Source: CAZTTH01 sp964615975 (GTDB lineage: Bacteria > Verrucomicrobiota > Lentisphaeria > JABSQK01 > JAJFLO01). Taken from it: DNA of 64,000 nt. A model generated the notes under the pieces. It worked only from the letters and a program-made list of their open reading frames with translations, ran no database searches and was not told the DNA's origin. Positions 10,018-19,830 of the stretch are shown in pieces; position 1 is the first letter of the stretch, and the number at the start of each line of letters is the position of its first letter. Location: NCBI GenBank assembly GCA_964615975.1, contig CAZTTH010000004.1, positions 1 through 64,000 on the forward strand. Direction: 5' to 3'. The position numbers and the translations under genes are program-made.

Positions 10018-13000
10018 TTGTCAGCGATAAACCACCCAATCAACCGTGTATCCATGCCCTTCATAAAGTTCAATAATTTTCTCACCACAATAATTTTATT
10101 GCTTGCGTATTATTTATTTCCCTGGATAGCTCAAGGAAAAGATCACGTTGTGCTGCAATTGAAATGGGATCATGAGTTCCAATTTGCCGGATATTACGCG
10201 GCCTTATGGATGGGATACTATGAAGATGCCAGCCTGGATGTGGAAATCCGCAGTCGGGTAAAGCCCGATAATACGCTACTCGATATCGGAGAAGAATTGG
10301 CCACCGCCCGGGTTGACTTCGCAGTTGCTGGTCCAGATTTATTGATTTATCGCGATCAAGGGATACCGGTCGTCATTCTCGCCGCAATCTTCCAGAACAG
10401 CCCGTATGCCTTTATTACCCTCAAGGACCGATTTCAAAGTCCCGCCGAATTTGCCGGTAAAAGAATCAATCAAACTGAACCAAGTTGGGGCCCCGTCGAG
10501 TTGAATGCGGTTGTCCGTGCGAATGGCGGCAACCCTAACAAATTCATCATTTCAACCGAACCGCCTAATCTCAACCTGTTATTAGAACACAAAGCTGATG
10601 TTATTGCCACTTATTTAACCTCCGCAACCTGGCAGATGAAGGAGCTGGGACAGGAATTTGATATCTGGAGCGCCAGTGATTATGGAGTGTATCTTTATGG
10701 CGATACGCTGGTCACACACCAGCGCATGATTGATACGAGTCCGGAGTTAGCGGATCGATTTACCCGGGCCAGCTTGAGAGGATGGAAATATGCCTTGGAG
10801 AACCCGGATATCATCGCAAGGAAAATCGCGCGCGAGCTCCCGCGTCAATTCAACTTCTACTCTGATTTAATCGCCTACAATACTCATGAAGCCAATGATG
10901 TTCTTAAACTGACTCAATACCCCACTGTAAGCCTGGGGCACACCAGTCGCGATCGATGGCAAAAAATCCTGGAATATTTTCAACAAGCAGGTTTTGTTAA
11001 ATCCGCCCTCAACATCGATGCCATGATTTACGATCCGGAAAAACTCTTGGCACAAAAATCCAAAACCATCGCCAGGATATTGCGTTACGTCATATTTTTT
11101 ACCACGCTAATCGTTTCATTTTTGTTGATTGTTTCCTATTTGTTAAAGTCCAAGGTATCAGAAAAAACCGCGGAATTACAAAAGCTTAATCTGTTGCTGG
11201 AAGACAAGGTCAAGGAACGTACAGCCGAAATGTACAATGAACTCCGAGAACGACAAAAAATGGAAGAATGGTTAACGGGTTATAACCAGGTGCTGACCAC
11301 TATAGCCGAAGGACTTTCTTTGCCTGAGATTCTCAATGCGATAGTACGCTTCATGGAATGCCACTCTCCAGGATTAACCGGATCAATCATGCTGTTGGAC
11401 GCGACCGGAAAAAAATTGATTGTCGGATCCGCTCCCAACCTGCCCGATGAATATACTCAGGCGATTGATGGTTTGGAGATTGGACCTGAAGCCGGATCCT
11501 GTGGTACGGCTGCTTTCACTGACCGCATCGTCGAGGTGAGTGATATCGCCACCGACCCATTATGGCAGAGGTATCGTGAAATCGCCCTTAAACATGGTCT
11601 CCGTGCGTGTTGGTCCAAACCCATACATGATCCTGATGACAAGATATTGGGTACCATCGCGGTTTATTATCGCAATCCGCATTGTCCCGGTTCCGAGGAG
11701 TTGGATCGACTCAATTCGTGTGCGAACTTAAGCGGTATTGCCATCTCAAGAAGCAAAAGTGAAGAGTTAATCCATGCCAATGAATTACGTTATCGCACTT
11801 TAATCGAACAAGCCGGAGACGCCATTATTGTTCATGATTTTTCCGGCAACATCATGGATGTCAACCAGAAAGCCTGCAACAATTTGGGATATGACCGGGA
11901 TGCGTTATTACGCCTCAATATCACTGATATCGAAACCGGGTACGCTCTGGATGTACTCAAGGAAAAATGGGCCGAACTCAAACCGAATATAACCGTTTCG
12001 ATTGAAGGCGAACATCGACGCCGGGATGGATCGACGTATCCAGTTGAAGTCAATGTTGGACTCATTCAACATGATAAGATGTTCATATTAGCCCTGGCTC
12101 GTGACATCTCGATCCGGAAAAAAATGGAAGAACAACTACACAAGATGCAAAAACTTGAATCAATTGGTGTATTAGCGGGCGGAATCGCTCATGATTTCAA
12201 CAATCTTTTGACGGTTATTGTCGCCAATTTGTCCATACTCAAAATCATGCTCAAATCCAGCGATGATCAATATAAAATTCTCCTTGATGCTGAAAATGGG
12301 TGTTTTCGCGCCAAAGACCTGACTCAACAATTACTGATCTTTTCAAAGGGCGGAAAACCAGTTAAGAAATTGACTTCCGTAGACCAACTCTTAAATACCG
12401 TGATTGGATTTACCCTGCGGGGTTCAAAATCCAATCACCACTATACCAATTCAATTCCTGATAGTTGGGTTGAATGTGACGAAGGACAAATCAATCAAGT
12501 CATACAAAATCTGCTGTTCAACGCGGACCAAGCCATGCCCAGTGGCGGAACCATAAACATATCTGTAACTGAATATACTGCCAATAAAGCAGACATCCCG
12601 TTAATCGACCAACGCGATTATGTTGACATCAGTATTCAGGATCAGGGAATCGGGATTGCCAATGAATATCTTGGCAAGGTCTTCGATCCATTTTTCACCA
12701 CCAAGGAAAAAGGACATGGTCTTGGACTTTCGATAGCTTATACAATTATAAAAAATCATAACGGATTGATCACCGTCGCCTCGGAAGCAGGAAAAGGCGC
12801 TACCTTTCACGTGTTCCTGCCAATGGGTGAAAAGCCGAAACTATTTAAGGGTGACATCGATACCCCTTCATTACCCAGTATCAAGGGGAAAATACTCTTT
12901 ATGGATGATGAAGAAAATATTAGAAAACTGGCGCGAACCATGTTTACAATGATCGGTCTTTCTGTCGATTTCGCATCCCATGGGGAAGAAGCAATTATCC

Positions 13001-13263
13001 TCTATAAATCAGCCTGGGAAAATTGCCATCCCTATGATGTGGTGATTTTGGATTTGACTATCCCCGGAAGAATGGGAGGGAAGGAAACCCATGATCGCTT
13101 GATTGAATTTAATCCCAAGGTGAAAACCATTGTTGCCAGTGGTTACTCAAATGATCCGATCATGGCCGACTTTAAATCTCATGGAATATCCGGCATAGTG
13201 ACTAAACCGTTTACCATCCATGAATTAATGAATACCATCGCACAGGTATTGCAATCTAGTTGA
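10018..13263 (+). CDS. Hybrid histidine kinase with NMT1/THI5-like periplasmic binding domain (SBP-GAF-PAS-HisKA-HATPase-REC)
   Basis: The protein is about 1,081 residues. A hydrophobic signal segment near residues 20-40 is followed by a periplasmic NMT1/THI5-like solute-binding domain (VVLQLKWDHEFQFAGYYAA, about 43-330), one transmembrane helix at about 356-380, a coiled-coil linker, a GAF domain (about 425-575), a PAS domain (about 590-700), a HisKA domain with His725 in GGIAHDFNNLL, an HATPase domain (NLLFNADQAMPSGG; DQGIGIA; KEKGHGLGLS) and a C-terminal receiver with Asp1012 in VVILDLTIPG. It is a membrane sensor expected to detect a small molecule through the binding-protein domain; related domains bind pyrimidine or thiamine precursors, riboflavin or sulfonates. 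Translation may begin at the TTG at 10018 or the ATG at 10054; the ATG gives the cleaner signal peptide. No separate response regulator adjoins it. Confidence 0.9.
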   Translation: MSAINHPINRVSMPFIKFNNFLTTIILLLAYYLFPWIAQGKDHVVLQLKWDHEFQFAGYYAALWMGYYEDASLDVEIRSRVKPDNTLLDIGEELATARVDFAVAGPDLLIYRDQGIPVVILAAIFQNSPYAFITLKDRFQSPAEFAGKRINQTEPSWGPVELNAVVRANGGNPNKFIISTEPPNLNLLLEHKADVIATYLTSATWQMKELGQEFDIWSASDYGVYLYGDTLVTHQRMIDTSPELADRFTRASLRGWKYALENPDIIARKIARELPRQFNFYSDLIAYNTHEANDVLKLTQYPTVSLGHTSRDRWQKILEYFQQAGFVKSALNIDAMIYDPEKLLAQKSKTIARILRYVIFFTTLIVSFLLIVSYLLKSKVSEKTAELQKLNLLLEDKVKERTAEMYNELRERQKMEEWLTGYNQVLTTIAEGLSLPEILNAIVRFMECHSPGLTGSIMLLDATGKKLIVGSAPNLPDEYTQAIDGLEIGPEAGSCGTAAFTDRIVEVSDIATDPLWQRYREIALKHGLRACWSKPIHDPDDKILGTIAVYYRNPHCPGSEELDRLNSCANLSGIAISRSKSEELIHANELRYRTLIEQAGDAIIVHDFSGNIMDVNQKACNNLGYDRDALLRLNITDIETGYALDVLKEKWAELKPNITVSIEGEHRRRDGSTYPVEVNVGLIQHDKMFILALARDISIRKKMEEQLHKMQKLESIGVLAGGIAHDFNNLLTVIVANLSILKIMLKSSDDQYKILLDAENGCFRAKDLTQQLLIFSKGGKPVKKLTSVDQLLNTVIGFTLRGSKSNHHYTNSIPDSWVECDEGQINQVIQNLLFNADQAMPSGGTINISVTEYTANKADIPLIDQRDYVDISIQDQGIGIANEYLGKVFDPFFTTKEKGHGLGLSIAYTIIKNHNGLITVASEAGKGATFHVFLPMGEKPKLFKGDIDTPSLPSIKGKILFMDDEENIRKLARTMFTMIGLSVDFASHGEEAIILYKSAWENCHPYDVVILDLTIPGRMGGKETHDRLIEFNPKVKTIVASGYSNDPIMADFKSHGISGIVTKPFTIHELMNTIAQVLQSS

Positions 13264-13318
13264 ATGAAATCACAGCTTCACAACCGAATCCAAGCGCCAG
13301 TCAATATAACTGTCAGGA

Positions 13319-16300
13319 TTAAACCTCAGAGATTTTTTTCAACACCCGATAACTTTCTGTGACTCCCCAGGCTTGCGCCGGGCATCCCCGCGCAGTATGG
13401 GGATAATTACCATCAAGAATTTCGGGAATCTGCCCCAGGCATCCCCGATTCATCTCACGCACCACACTGCCCAATAATGCCATGGCAGTTTCCCGCCCCC
13501 TTTCTCCATATACCAAATGCCAGGCTTCACAATAGCTGGGAAACTGCCAGGTCCAAGCCGTGCCATTATGATATGCCGGCTTGCGACGAGTATCTTCATC
13601 CCCCAAATAATTTCCCCAATAGGGATTGAAGGGATCATTTAACAATTGCTCATTCCGATACACCGGCATTGAGATGGATACCCGACGATCCGCAAGGCTG
13701 CGTATTCCTCCAGGAACAAGCAGTTCCGCACAAGCTGACACACATTGTTCTCTTATATGCGAATCCTTGATGGCTTTCAAGGTAATTGCCAATAATTGAT
13801 TGGGACGCAACGCATCATCAGGGATCGCTTTGGCTGCTGATACTTTGCCCGATTGGGCATGCAAACAATCGGATAGATAGCCCTGCCCTTTCACAAAATA
13901 ATACTTGTGAAGTGATGACTGAACGCGACGACTTAGTTTGATCCAGTCACGATTTTGCCAAACCTTGCCGGCAAACATGAGGCTGGCATACCACAGTGCC
14001 TGGATTTCAATCGGATATCCCTGACGTGGTGAGCCCGCGGGATGATTCGTATCCATCCAGGTAAAATGTGAAGGACTGTATATCAATCCCGAAGCCGGAT
14101 CCATACGTATGCCATTTGGTGTTCCCTCAATGTAATGAGCAATAATCGAAGCGATCACCTGTGCGAGAGTACGTTTACCGCACCGGGTTGCAAGGATATC
14201 CCTGCCATCATCGCATTCACACCAATCCGCGGTGGCAACAATCAACCACAGTGGCGCATCCGAGGTATCACGATTACCAGTATCCTGGCCACGAATCATA
14301 TTCGGCAATGTGCCGTGATCTTCGAACTCGGCAAACTGTTGCAAGATCAGTTTTACATCATCATGTAATCCGGCGGCGATCATACCACGAGCACAAATCA
14401 GGGTATCCCGCCCCCAATCCAAAAACCAGGGATATCCGGCGATCACGGAGCGATAAGAACCACGCACCACCAGATAATGGCACATGGCGTTTTTCAGCGC
14501 CGCCGCCAATGGAATCGGTGAATCAAAAACATTATCGTCGGAAGAGATACCGGTTTCGGATGGAATGATGTGTTTACTGTTCTCCTTTTCCGACTTGGAA
14601 TTGGACGTGATTACTTCAGCCCAAAAATTGATCTCCTCTCCGCCGGATATATCTAGCGAAAAATAACCAGGACTGTATAAATCCCCATTGGGATCCAATC
14701 CCCTTTCTCGATCAACCGGATAATCAATCATGTACTGCCATTCTGGAGCCAGATGAAATTTACCGCCAGAGCTCTGCAGTTTTAATTGTCTATTTTCCGC
14801 CGGGACAAAAGTGAATCCTAATGGCGATGAAACAATGACCTGCGGCCAGTCGTGCTCTGGGCCTGAATACGCTTTCGTGACCTGATGAAAATTACGATCC
14901 TCGATATCAGGACGTATAATGATTTCAACTGGAGTTCCATTCGGTAAATCTTGTTCGCCATCCGCGCCCTGCATTCGCCGAACCCGCATCCGGGCGACAT
15001 TCTTTCCCGCCACCAATCCCAGATGAATATGGAGAATGATCATCCGGCCATTGCCAACGGGAATCCGGAAGTGCCAGGCGGCCTGCCAGCTGCCATTATT
15101 GAGCAATTGCACCGTTTCAAAACCGGTATCGTTAATCGGTATGGAATACCCTTGGAAAACGACCCAGATCCGATATCGAGTCAACATCACATGCCGATCA
15201 TCCGGGTAGAGAGAATTAAGATTGGCTGCCAGCAGGCATTGATAGCGATTAATCAATCGCCCCCATGACCCATTAACCAACATCATTGCTCCCCGATTAT
15301 TGGTGGCTAAGACCGAAATATCGCGAAGAGTTTTATCGCGATGGCTATAAGTATTATTCACCTTGACCGTGGCAATGGAGGGCAATAAAATGAGGTATCC
15401 AATCTCCTTTGCCGTTACCCCGGAGGTGTAAACAGTAAATGCCATCTCCAGAGTGACCATGGTATCAGGAACGGGTTGGGCAGGCAATAACACAAAATAA
15501 CGGTTCTTTCTCTCCGGCAAACTGCTCTTTGACAGCAGTAAACTCTTATCCCGGTATAGTTGCACCCGAAAATGATTGTCCGCATGAATGTAGAGCCAAT
15601 GACCGGGGGGAATCATGACCTCCCGCCGTAAATCCCGGGGCCACTGCCAGAATACTATCCGGGAATCACATGATGTTCCGATTAAATCCCGACAAAATTG
15701 GGGTGGATCACGCTCTAAGGTTGCGATAAGACGGGGAAATTCAGATGATTCAGGCAGATTTTCGCTACCTTTTATGGCGGTATAGATCGTCAACATCTCC
15801 GACTGTAATCGCTGCCGCACATTGCGTTTCCAATCCGGCATTCCTGTATCCTTGAAATTTTTTCTGATTCGGTAAGGATCGGTTGATTGGGTCAGACATA
15901 ACGATTCGCCAGCAGCCAATTGACAGCGTGCCATTTTACCTTTGCATTTTACCGCCACCGCCCGATCTGTGATCAAATCCACGAGGGTCTCATGGTCCAT
16001 GTTCACATTTTGTCGTTGCCAACTGATCTCATTGGCTTGGTGATGATCGAGATTGATCAAGATGAGTAGTTGGGTTTGAGTAGTGCGATTGTCCCGATAA
16101 ACCGCGATGACGTTACTGTCGGATTCCTGGACCATGGTTAATTGAGCGCCCGGATAAAAATTGGGATGATGTCGTAACAAGAGATTGAGACGGGCGATGA
16201 AGTCGACCTGATTCTCAGCAGCGTTCCAATTTAATGAACACGCGTCATGAACACTGATCTTCTCAGAGGCATACCACTCTACTCCATTGGCAAAGGCGAA

Positions 16301-17629
16301 TCCTCCCGCATGGGAACATAATGCCGACAATGCGGTGCGCACCCGGGCATGAATTGAAGAAGTTCCTGCCAACCGATTATTATCATGGGTTTCAGCAAAA
16401 TGTATCAGTAGGCCTTCATGCTTTGAGATCTCAGCGGCAAACAACAAATACTGACTCACTTGCTGACGGTCATAATTCTGAAATAATTCGGAGTATGCCC
16501 AATTGAGATTGGCCTTGATCAACAACTCACGAGTGACTGATATTTTCCCTCCCAACCCCTCCAGGATGAAGACCGTATCAGGAAACAGATTGCGAACTTT
16601 GGCTACGATATATTCCCATACCGGCACCGGGACCTTATAACCGGCATCACAGCGGAATCCATCCACACCACGTCTGCACCAGTAGAGAAAGACTTCTGCC
16701 ATGTACTCCCAGAGTTCATAATGATCATAATCGAGTTCAATCAAATCTTCCCAAACTACCCCCCATGCTCCTGGAGAACGGAATGCCCCATCATCATTGC
16801 GGGCAAACCATTCCGGATGTTCAATATGCAACTTTGAGCCCCAACCGGTATGATTAATCGCAAGGTCAAGAAATAGTTTGGCATGATGGGCATGAATGCC
16901 ATCAACCAACTCAATAAATTGATCCATCGGGGTGTGGTGTTTATCAAATTCAGCCAATGCCGGATCAACATCCATAAAGTCTAAAGATGCGAAAGCGCTG
17001 CCAAATCTTCCCATCCGCCCATAAACCGTGGGGGTAGGATGAATCGGCAAGAGCTGAATAATCCGACATCCCAATTTCCCAATGATAAAATCCAGTTCAG
17101 CGATCAGCCCGCGGAAAACGCCCGATGGGGGGATAACCGTGTAACCCTTGTCATCGAGGCTTTCAATACAGCGAGTCAACTGAGGTGTTTGTTCACTTCT
17201 GATGAATTTATTGGGACCGAATTGGCGGACAAAAGAATTATAGATCACATTGGCACAGATGTAATCGGCGGGATCCACCTTGATGATCATATCGTCTCCC
17301 GCAGGCCAGACAGGTTGACGCTGATGCGCTGGCAGAAAATACGCTTTGGCTTGAAAAACCCCCACCTCGAGTAAAGGAAGTCGAATGGCATATGTGGTTG
17401 AATTGACCATTTTCATGGGCAGATCAAGCCAATCCCTGCCGATGGGCGGCAAATGTTGCTCGGTTTTATTGATGATCTCACTATACCGCACTTTCGCCTG
17501 TCCCAAATTGGTGCGCAACCAGGCCGTTCCCCTGGTAGAGTTAGTCATCGTCAAGGAAATTTCCATCACCTCGCCCTGATATGACAGTTTAAGCGCGCCG
17601 GGACAAGGATTTTGGCAGGGGAGTATCAT
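13319..17629 (-). CDS. Alpha-amylase family plus glycogen debranching enzyme fusion (GH13-like and amylo-1,6-glucosidase)
   Basis: At 1,436 residues this is a two-enzyme polypeptide. The N-terminal third carries the four GH13 motifs: DLAINHTGWG near residue 255, VDGFRCDAGY near 325, FILEGLGG near 355 and HFAETHDNN near 410. The catalytic Asp, Glu and Asp all look present. A middle region of beta-sandwich type follows. The C-terminal third is an amylo-alpha-1,6-glucosidase (GDE_C) domain with GYPWFLDWGRDTLICARGM near 1065 and a terminal GTAWTWQFPSY segment. By analogy with eukaryotic debranching enzyme, the first half could transfer glucan chains and the second half hydrolyse alpha-1,6 branches during glycogen breakdown. 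There is no signal peptide, so it is probably cytoplasmic. The ATG at 17629 is used; an in-frame ATG lies 63 bp downstream. The gene is convergent with the hybrid kinase. Confidence 0.88.
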   Translation of the reverse strand: MILPCQNPCPGALKLSYQGEVMEISLTMTNSTRGTAWLRTNLGQAKVRYSEIINKTEQHLPPIGRDWLDLPMKMVNSTTYAIRLPLLEVGVFQAKAYFLPAHQRQPVWPAGDDMIIKVDPADYICANVIYNSFVRQFGPNKFIRSEQTPQLTRCIESLDDKGYTVIPPSGVFRGLIAELDFIIGKLGCRIIQLLPIHPTPTVYGRMGRFGSAFASLDFMDVDPALAEFDKHHTPMDQFIELVDGIHAHHAKLFLDLAINHTGWGSKLHIEHPEWFARNDDGAFRSPGAWGVVWEDLIELDYDHYELWEYMAEVFLYWCRRGVDGFRCDAGYKVPVPVWEYIVAKVRNLFPDTVFILEGLGGKISVTRELLIKANLNWAYSELFQNYDRQQVSQYLLFAAEISKHEGLLIHFAETHDNNRLAGTSSIHARVRTALSALCSHAGGFAFANGVEWYASEKISVHDACSLNWNAAENQVDFIARLNLLLRHHPNFYPGAQLTMVQESDSNVIAVYRDNRTTQTQLLILINLDHHQANEISWQRQNVNMDHETLVDLITDRAVAVKCKGKMARCQLAAGESLCLTQSTDPYRIRKNFKDTGMPDWKRNVRQRLQSEMLTIYTAIKGSENLPESSEFPRLIATLERDPPQFCRDLIGTSCDSRIVFWQWPRDLRREVMIPPGHWLYIHADNHFRVQLYRDKSLLLSKSSLPERKNRYFVLLPAQPVPDTMVTLEMAFTVYTSGVTAKEIGYLILLPSIATVKVNNTYSHRDKTLRDISVLATNNRGAMMLVNGSWGRLINRYQCLLAANLNSLYPDDRHVMLTRYRIWVVFQGYSIPINDTGFETVQLLNNGSWQAAWHFRIPVGNGRMIILHIHLGLVAGKNVARMRVRRMQGADGEQDLPNGTPVEIIIRPDIEDRNFHQVTKAYSGPEHDWPQVIVSSPLGFTFVPAENRQLKLQSSGGKFHLAPEWQYMIDYPVDRERGLDPNGDLYSPGYFSLDISGGEEINFWAEVITSNSKSEKENSKHIIPSETGISSDDNVFDSPIPLAAALKNAMCHYLVVRGSYRSVIAGYPWFLDWGRDTLICARGMIAAGLHDDVKLILQQFAEFEDHGTLPNMIRGQDTGNRDTSDAPLWLIVATADWCECDDGRDILATRCGKRTLAQVIASIIAHYIEGTPNGIRMDPASGLIYSPSHFTWMDTNHPAGSPRQGYPIEIQALWYASLMFAGKVWQNRDWIKLSRRVQSSLHKYYFVKGQGYLSDCLHAQSGKVSAAKAIPDDALRPNQLLAITLKAIKDSHIREQCVSACAELLVPGGIRSLADRRVSISMPVYRNEQLLNDPFNPYWGNYLGDEDTRRKPAYHNGTAWTWQFPSYCEAWHLVYGERGRETAMALLGSVVREMNRGCLGQIPEILDGNYPHTARGCPAQAWGVTESYRVLKKISEV

Positions 17630-17855
17630 AAGTTTTATAATCGAAATGATTGAATGAAAAGTATACCGGGTTGCCGTGAGGAGAGGATATTGGCATGATT
17701 CAGGAAACTGTAATAATAGATTTAGGTCATCAAATCTTCACCTATGCCAGAGCTTGCAATTTTTATTTTTCTTGATCGAATTTACTCAAACCAAACTATT
17801 GAAGTTGACTTTATTTTACCATAACCATGATAAGTTATAACCTCACATTAGATTC

Positions 17856-19013
17856 ATGATAATGAAAGCTAAAAAAATCCTCTTTGTTGTCAATAAATAT
17901 TTTCCATATGGTGGCATGCAGCGTAGCATGCTGCGAATCGCCGGCGAATGCCAGCGGCGCGGGTACGACATCGTTATCATCACGGGCCAATGGGAAGGCA
18001 GAAAACCGCTCAATATTGAGGTTCAAACGTTCCCTTTGCGATCTCTGACCAATCATGGACGCAATGCCCGACTTGAGAAAGAAGTCAAGCGCTTGCGCGC
18101 CACAGATGAATACACCTGTGTTGTGGGATTTACCAAGATTGGCGGGTTAGACATTTATTATGCCGGCGATCCTTGTTTAGCCTCTCGTTGTCATCACAAT
18201 AAATCGCGCTTGGTTAAAATTCTGCCGCGATATCGCGTTTTGCTGGCACAGGAAAATGCGGTTTTTAATTCAGCTAATAATACCGAAATCTTGTTGATTG
18301 CCCATCATCAGAGAGAGGAATTCATGCGCCATTATCAAACCCCGTCGGAACTATTCCATTTATTGCCACCAGGCATTGATCGTCGGCGATTAGTTGAAAA
18401 AATCCCTGACCAAATAGCGTGCCATTCCTTGCGGGCAAAATTCCATATCGCCAGCGCGGATCAGATGCTGCTGATGGTCGGTTCAAACTTCCGCACCAAG
18501 GGGATTGATCGTGCCATAATCGCGTTAGCCTCCCTGCCTGAGAATGTGCGTCAAAACTGTCGCTTAATTGTGATCGGAGAAGGCAAGGCACACCCCTATC
18601 TGAAATTGGCCCGAGACCTCCATGTGAACAACCAGATATCCTTTCTCGGCGCTCGCGACGACGCTGTACAATTTTATTACTGCGCCAATTGTCTGATCCA
18701 TCCCGCCCGCACTGAAAATACCGGTACAGTCATCCTGGAAGCAATGGCTTGTGGGTTGCCGGTTTTGGTCACCGGCAATTGTGGATTTGCCCATCACGTC
18801 ATGGCGGCGAATGCCGGGATGGTTTGTCTGGAACCTTTTGATCAAAAACGCTTTAATGAAGCTCTGATGGCAATGCTGCAATCGACGCGCCTGAATGAAT
18901 GGCAAGGGAATGGCAGGAAATATTGTGAACTTCAGGATTTATACAGCCTGATTGATAAAGCGGCAGACATTATTGTTGCCAGGGCTGAGCAAAATTTCCT
19001 CCGTAACAATTAA
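17856..19013 (+). CDS. waaG: LPS core glucosyltransferase I, GT4 (WaaG-like)
   Basis: This 385-residue GT-B glycosyltransferase follows Escherichia coli WaaG from end to end as I remember that sequence. It has NKYFPYGGMQRSMLRIA at the N-terminus, LTNHGRN, VVGFTKIGGLDIYYAGD, HYQTPSELFHLLPPGI, VGSNFRTKGIDRAI, and the nucleotide-sugar segment HPARTENTGTVILEAMACG with its E-x7-E-type arrangement, ending with LQDLYSLIDKAADII. WaaG adds the first glucose to heptose II of the LPS inner core at the cytoplasmic face. It is the first gene of a three-gene LPS-core run. Two ATGs (17856, 17862) lie close together and either may be used. A divergent promoter region of 226 bp separates it from the debranching enzyme. 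Confidence 0.9.
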   Translation: MIMKAKKILFVVNKYFPYGGMQRSMLRIAGECQRRGYDIVIITGQWEGRKPLNIEVQTFPLRSLTNHGRNARLEKEVKRLRATDEYTCVVGFTKIGGLDIYYAGDPCLASRCHHNKSRLVKILPRYRVLLAQENAVFNSANNTEILLIAHHQREEFMRHYQTPSELFHLLPPGIDRRRLVEKIPDQIACHSLRAKFHIASADQMLLMVGSNFRTKGIDRAIIALASLPENVRQNCRLIVIGEGKAHPYLKLARDLHVNNQISFLGARDDAVQFYYCANCLIHPARTENTGTVILEAMACGLPVLVTGNCGFAHHVMAANAGMVCLEPFDQKRFNEALMAMLQSTRLNEWQGNGRKYCELQDLYSLIDKAADIIVARAEQNFLRNN

Positions 19014-19023
19014 TAAAACGGTC

Positions 19024-19824
19024 ATGATTTTCATCAAGAAAAATTGGCAAAAATGGTTTCGCGACGAAAAGACGGTGGATGACTTTTTCGCCATAACCGG
19101 CAAGATCGGCAAAAAGATTGCCAACCGAACCACGGTTCGCTTCGAACGCGATGGTCAATCCTTTTACATCAAATGCCATGAAGGATGTGGCTGGGGTGAA
19201 ATCATGAAAAATCTGCTGCGTGGACAACTACCGGTATTAGGCGCAGAAAACGAATGGCGAGCGCTCCATCGTTTACAACAACTCAATATCCCGACCATGA
19301 CTGCGGTAGGTTTTGGAAAAGAGGGATTGAATCCCGCACGCCAACGCTCATTCATTATCACTGAAGATCTGGGACCAGCGGTCAGTTTGGAGACCTTGAC
19401 CAGGCAATGGAACGCCTCGCCTCCATCCCCAGCATATAAACGCAAATTAATCCAACAAGTGGCAATGATTGCTCAAACAATCCATACCCATGGCCTCAAT
19501 CATCGCGATTTTTATTTATGTCATTTTCTCATCCCACAACCCTCTCCGCATGAGGAGTCAAAATCGATCGCTAATATCAACATTCATCTGATCGATCTGC
19601 ATCGTGCCCAACTTCGTTCGCATACTGGTCAACGCTGGATCATCAAGGATTTGGCCGGGCTGCTCTTTTCGAGTATGCACATTGGCTTAACCACCAATGA
19701 TAAGCGGAGATTTGTCACTCATTACCTGGGAATACCATTTCGTCAATTAAAGCAAACCGATCTTGAATTCTGGTCAAAGATTGAAGCCAAAGCCAAAATC
19801 TTATATAAACAACATAACTCCTGA
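19024..19824 (+). CDS. waaP: LPS core heptose(I) kinase (WaaP/RfaP-like)
   Basis: The ATG at 19024 gives a 266-residue protein that aligns with WaaP from its first residues; an upstream in-frame ATG at 18952 lies inside waaG and is unlikely to be used. Family landmarks are RTTVRFERDGQSFYIKCH, EIMKNLLRGQLPVLGAENEW, SFIITEDLGPAVSLE, the catalytic loop LNHRDFYLCHFLI with the kinase Asp, and the metal-binding segment LIDLHRAQLR. WaaP phosphorylates heptose I of the LPS core, which stabilises the outer membrane. The gene starts 10 bases after waaG stops, so the two are surely cotranscribed and act in sequence on the same core oligosaccharide. Confidence 0.9.
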   Translation: MIFIKKNWQKWFRDEKTVDDFFAITGKIGKKIANRTTVRFERDGQSFYIKCHEGCGWGEIMKNLLRGQLPVLGAENEWRALHRLQQLNIPTMTAVGFGKEGLNPARQRSFIITEDLGPAVSLETLTRQWNASPPSPAYKRKLIQQVAMIAQTIHTHGLNHRDFYLCHFLIPQPSPHEESKSIANINIHLIDLHRAQLRSHTGQRWIIKDLAGLLFSSMHIGLTTNDKRRFVTHYLGIPFRQLKQTDLEFWSKIEAKAKILYKQHNS

Positions 19825-19830
19825 TACGAA

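Noticed and set aside
14161..15268. Plus-strand ORFs opposite the debranching enzyme (14161-14568, 14951-15268)
   Set aside because: No family features; shadows of the real minus-strand coding sequence.
18952..19023. N-terminal extension of the WaaP-like protein from an upstream ATG
   Set aside because: It overlaps waaG in another frame, and the family N-terminus begins at the ATG at 19024.
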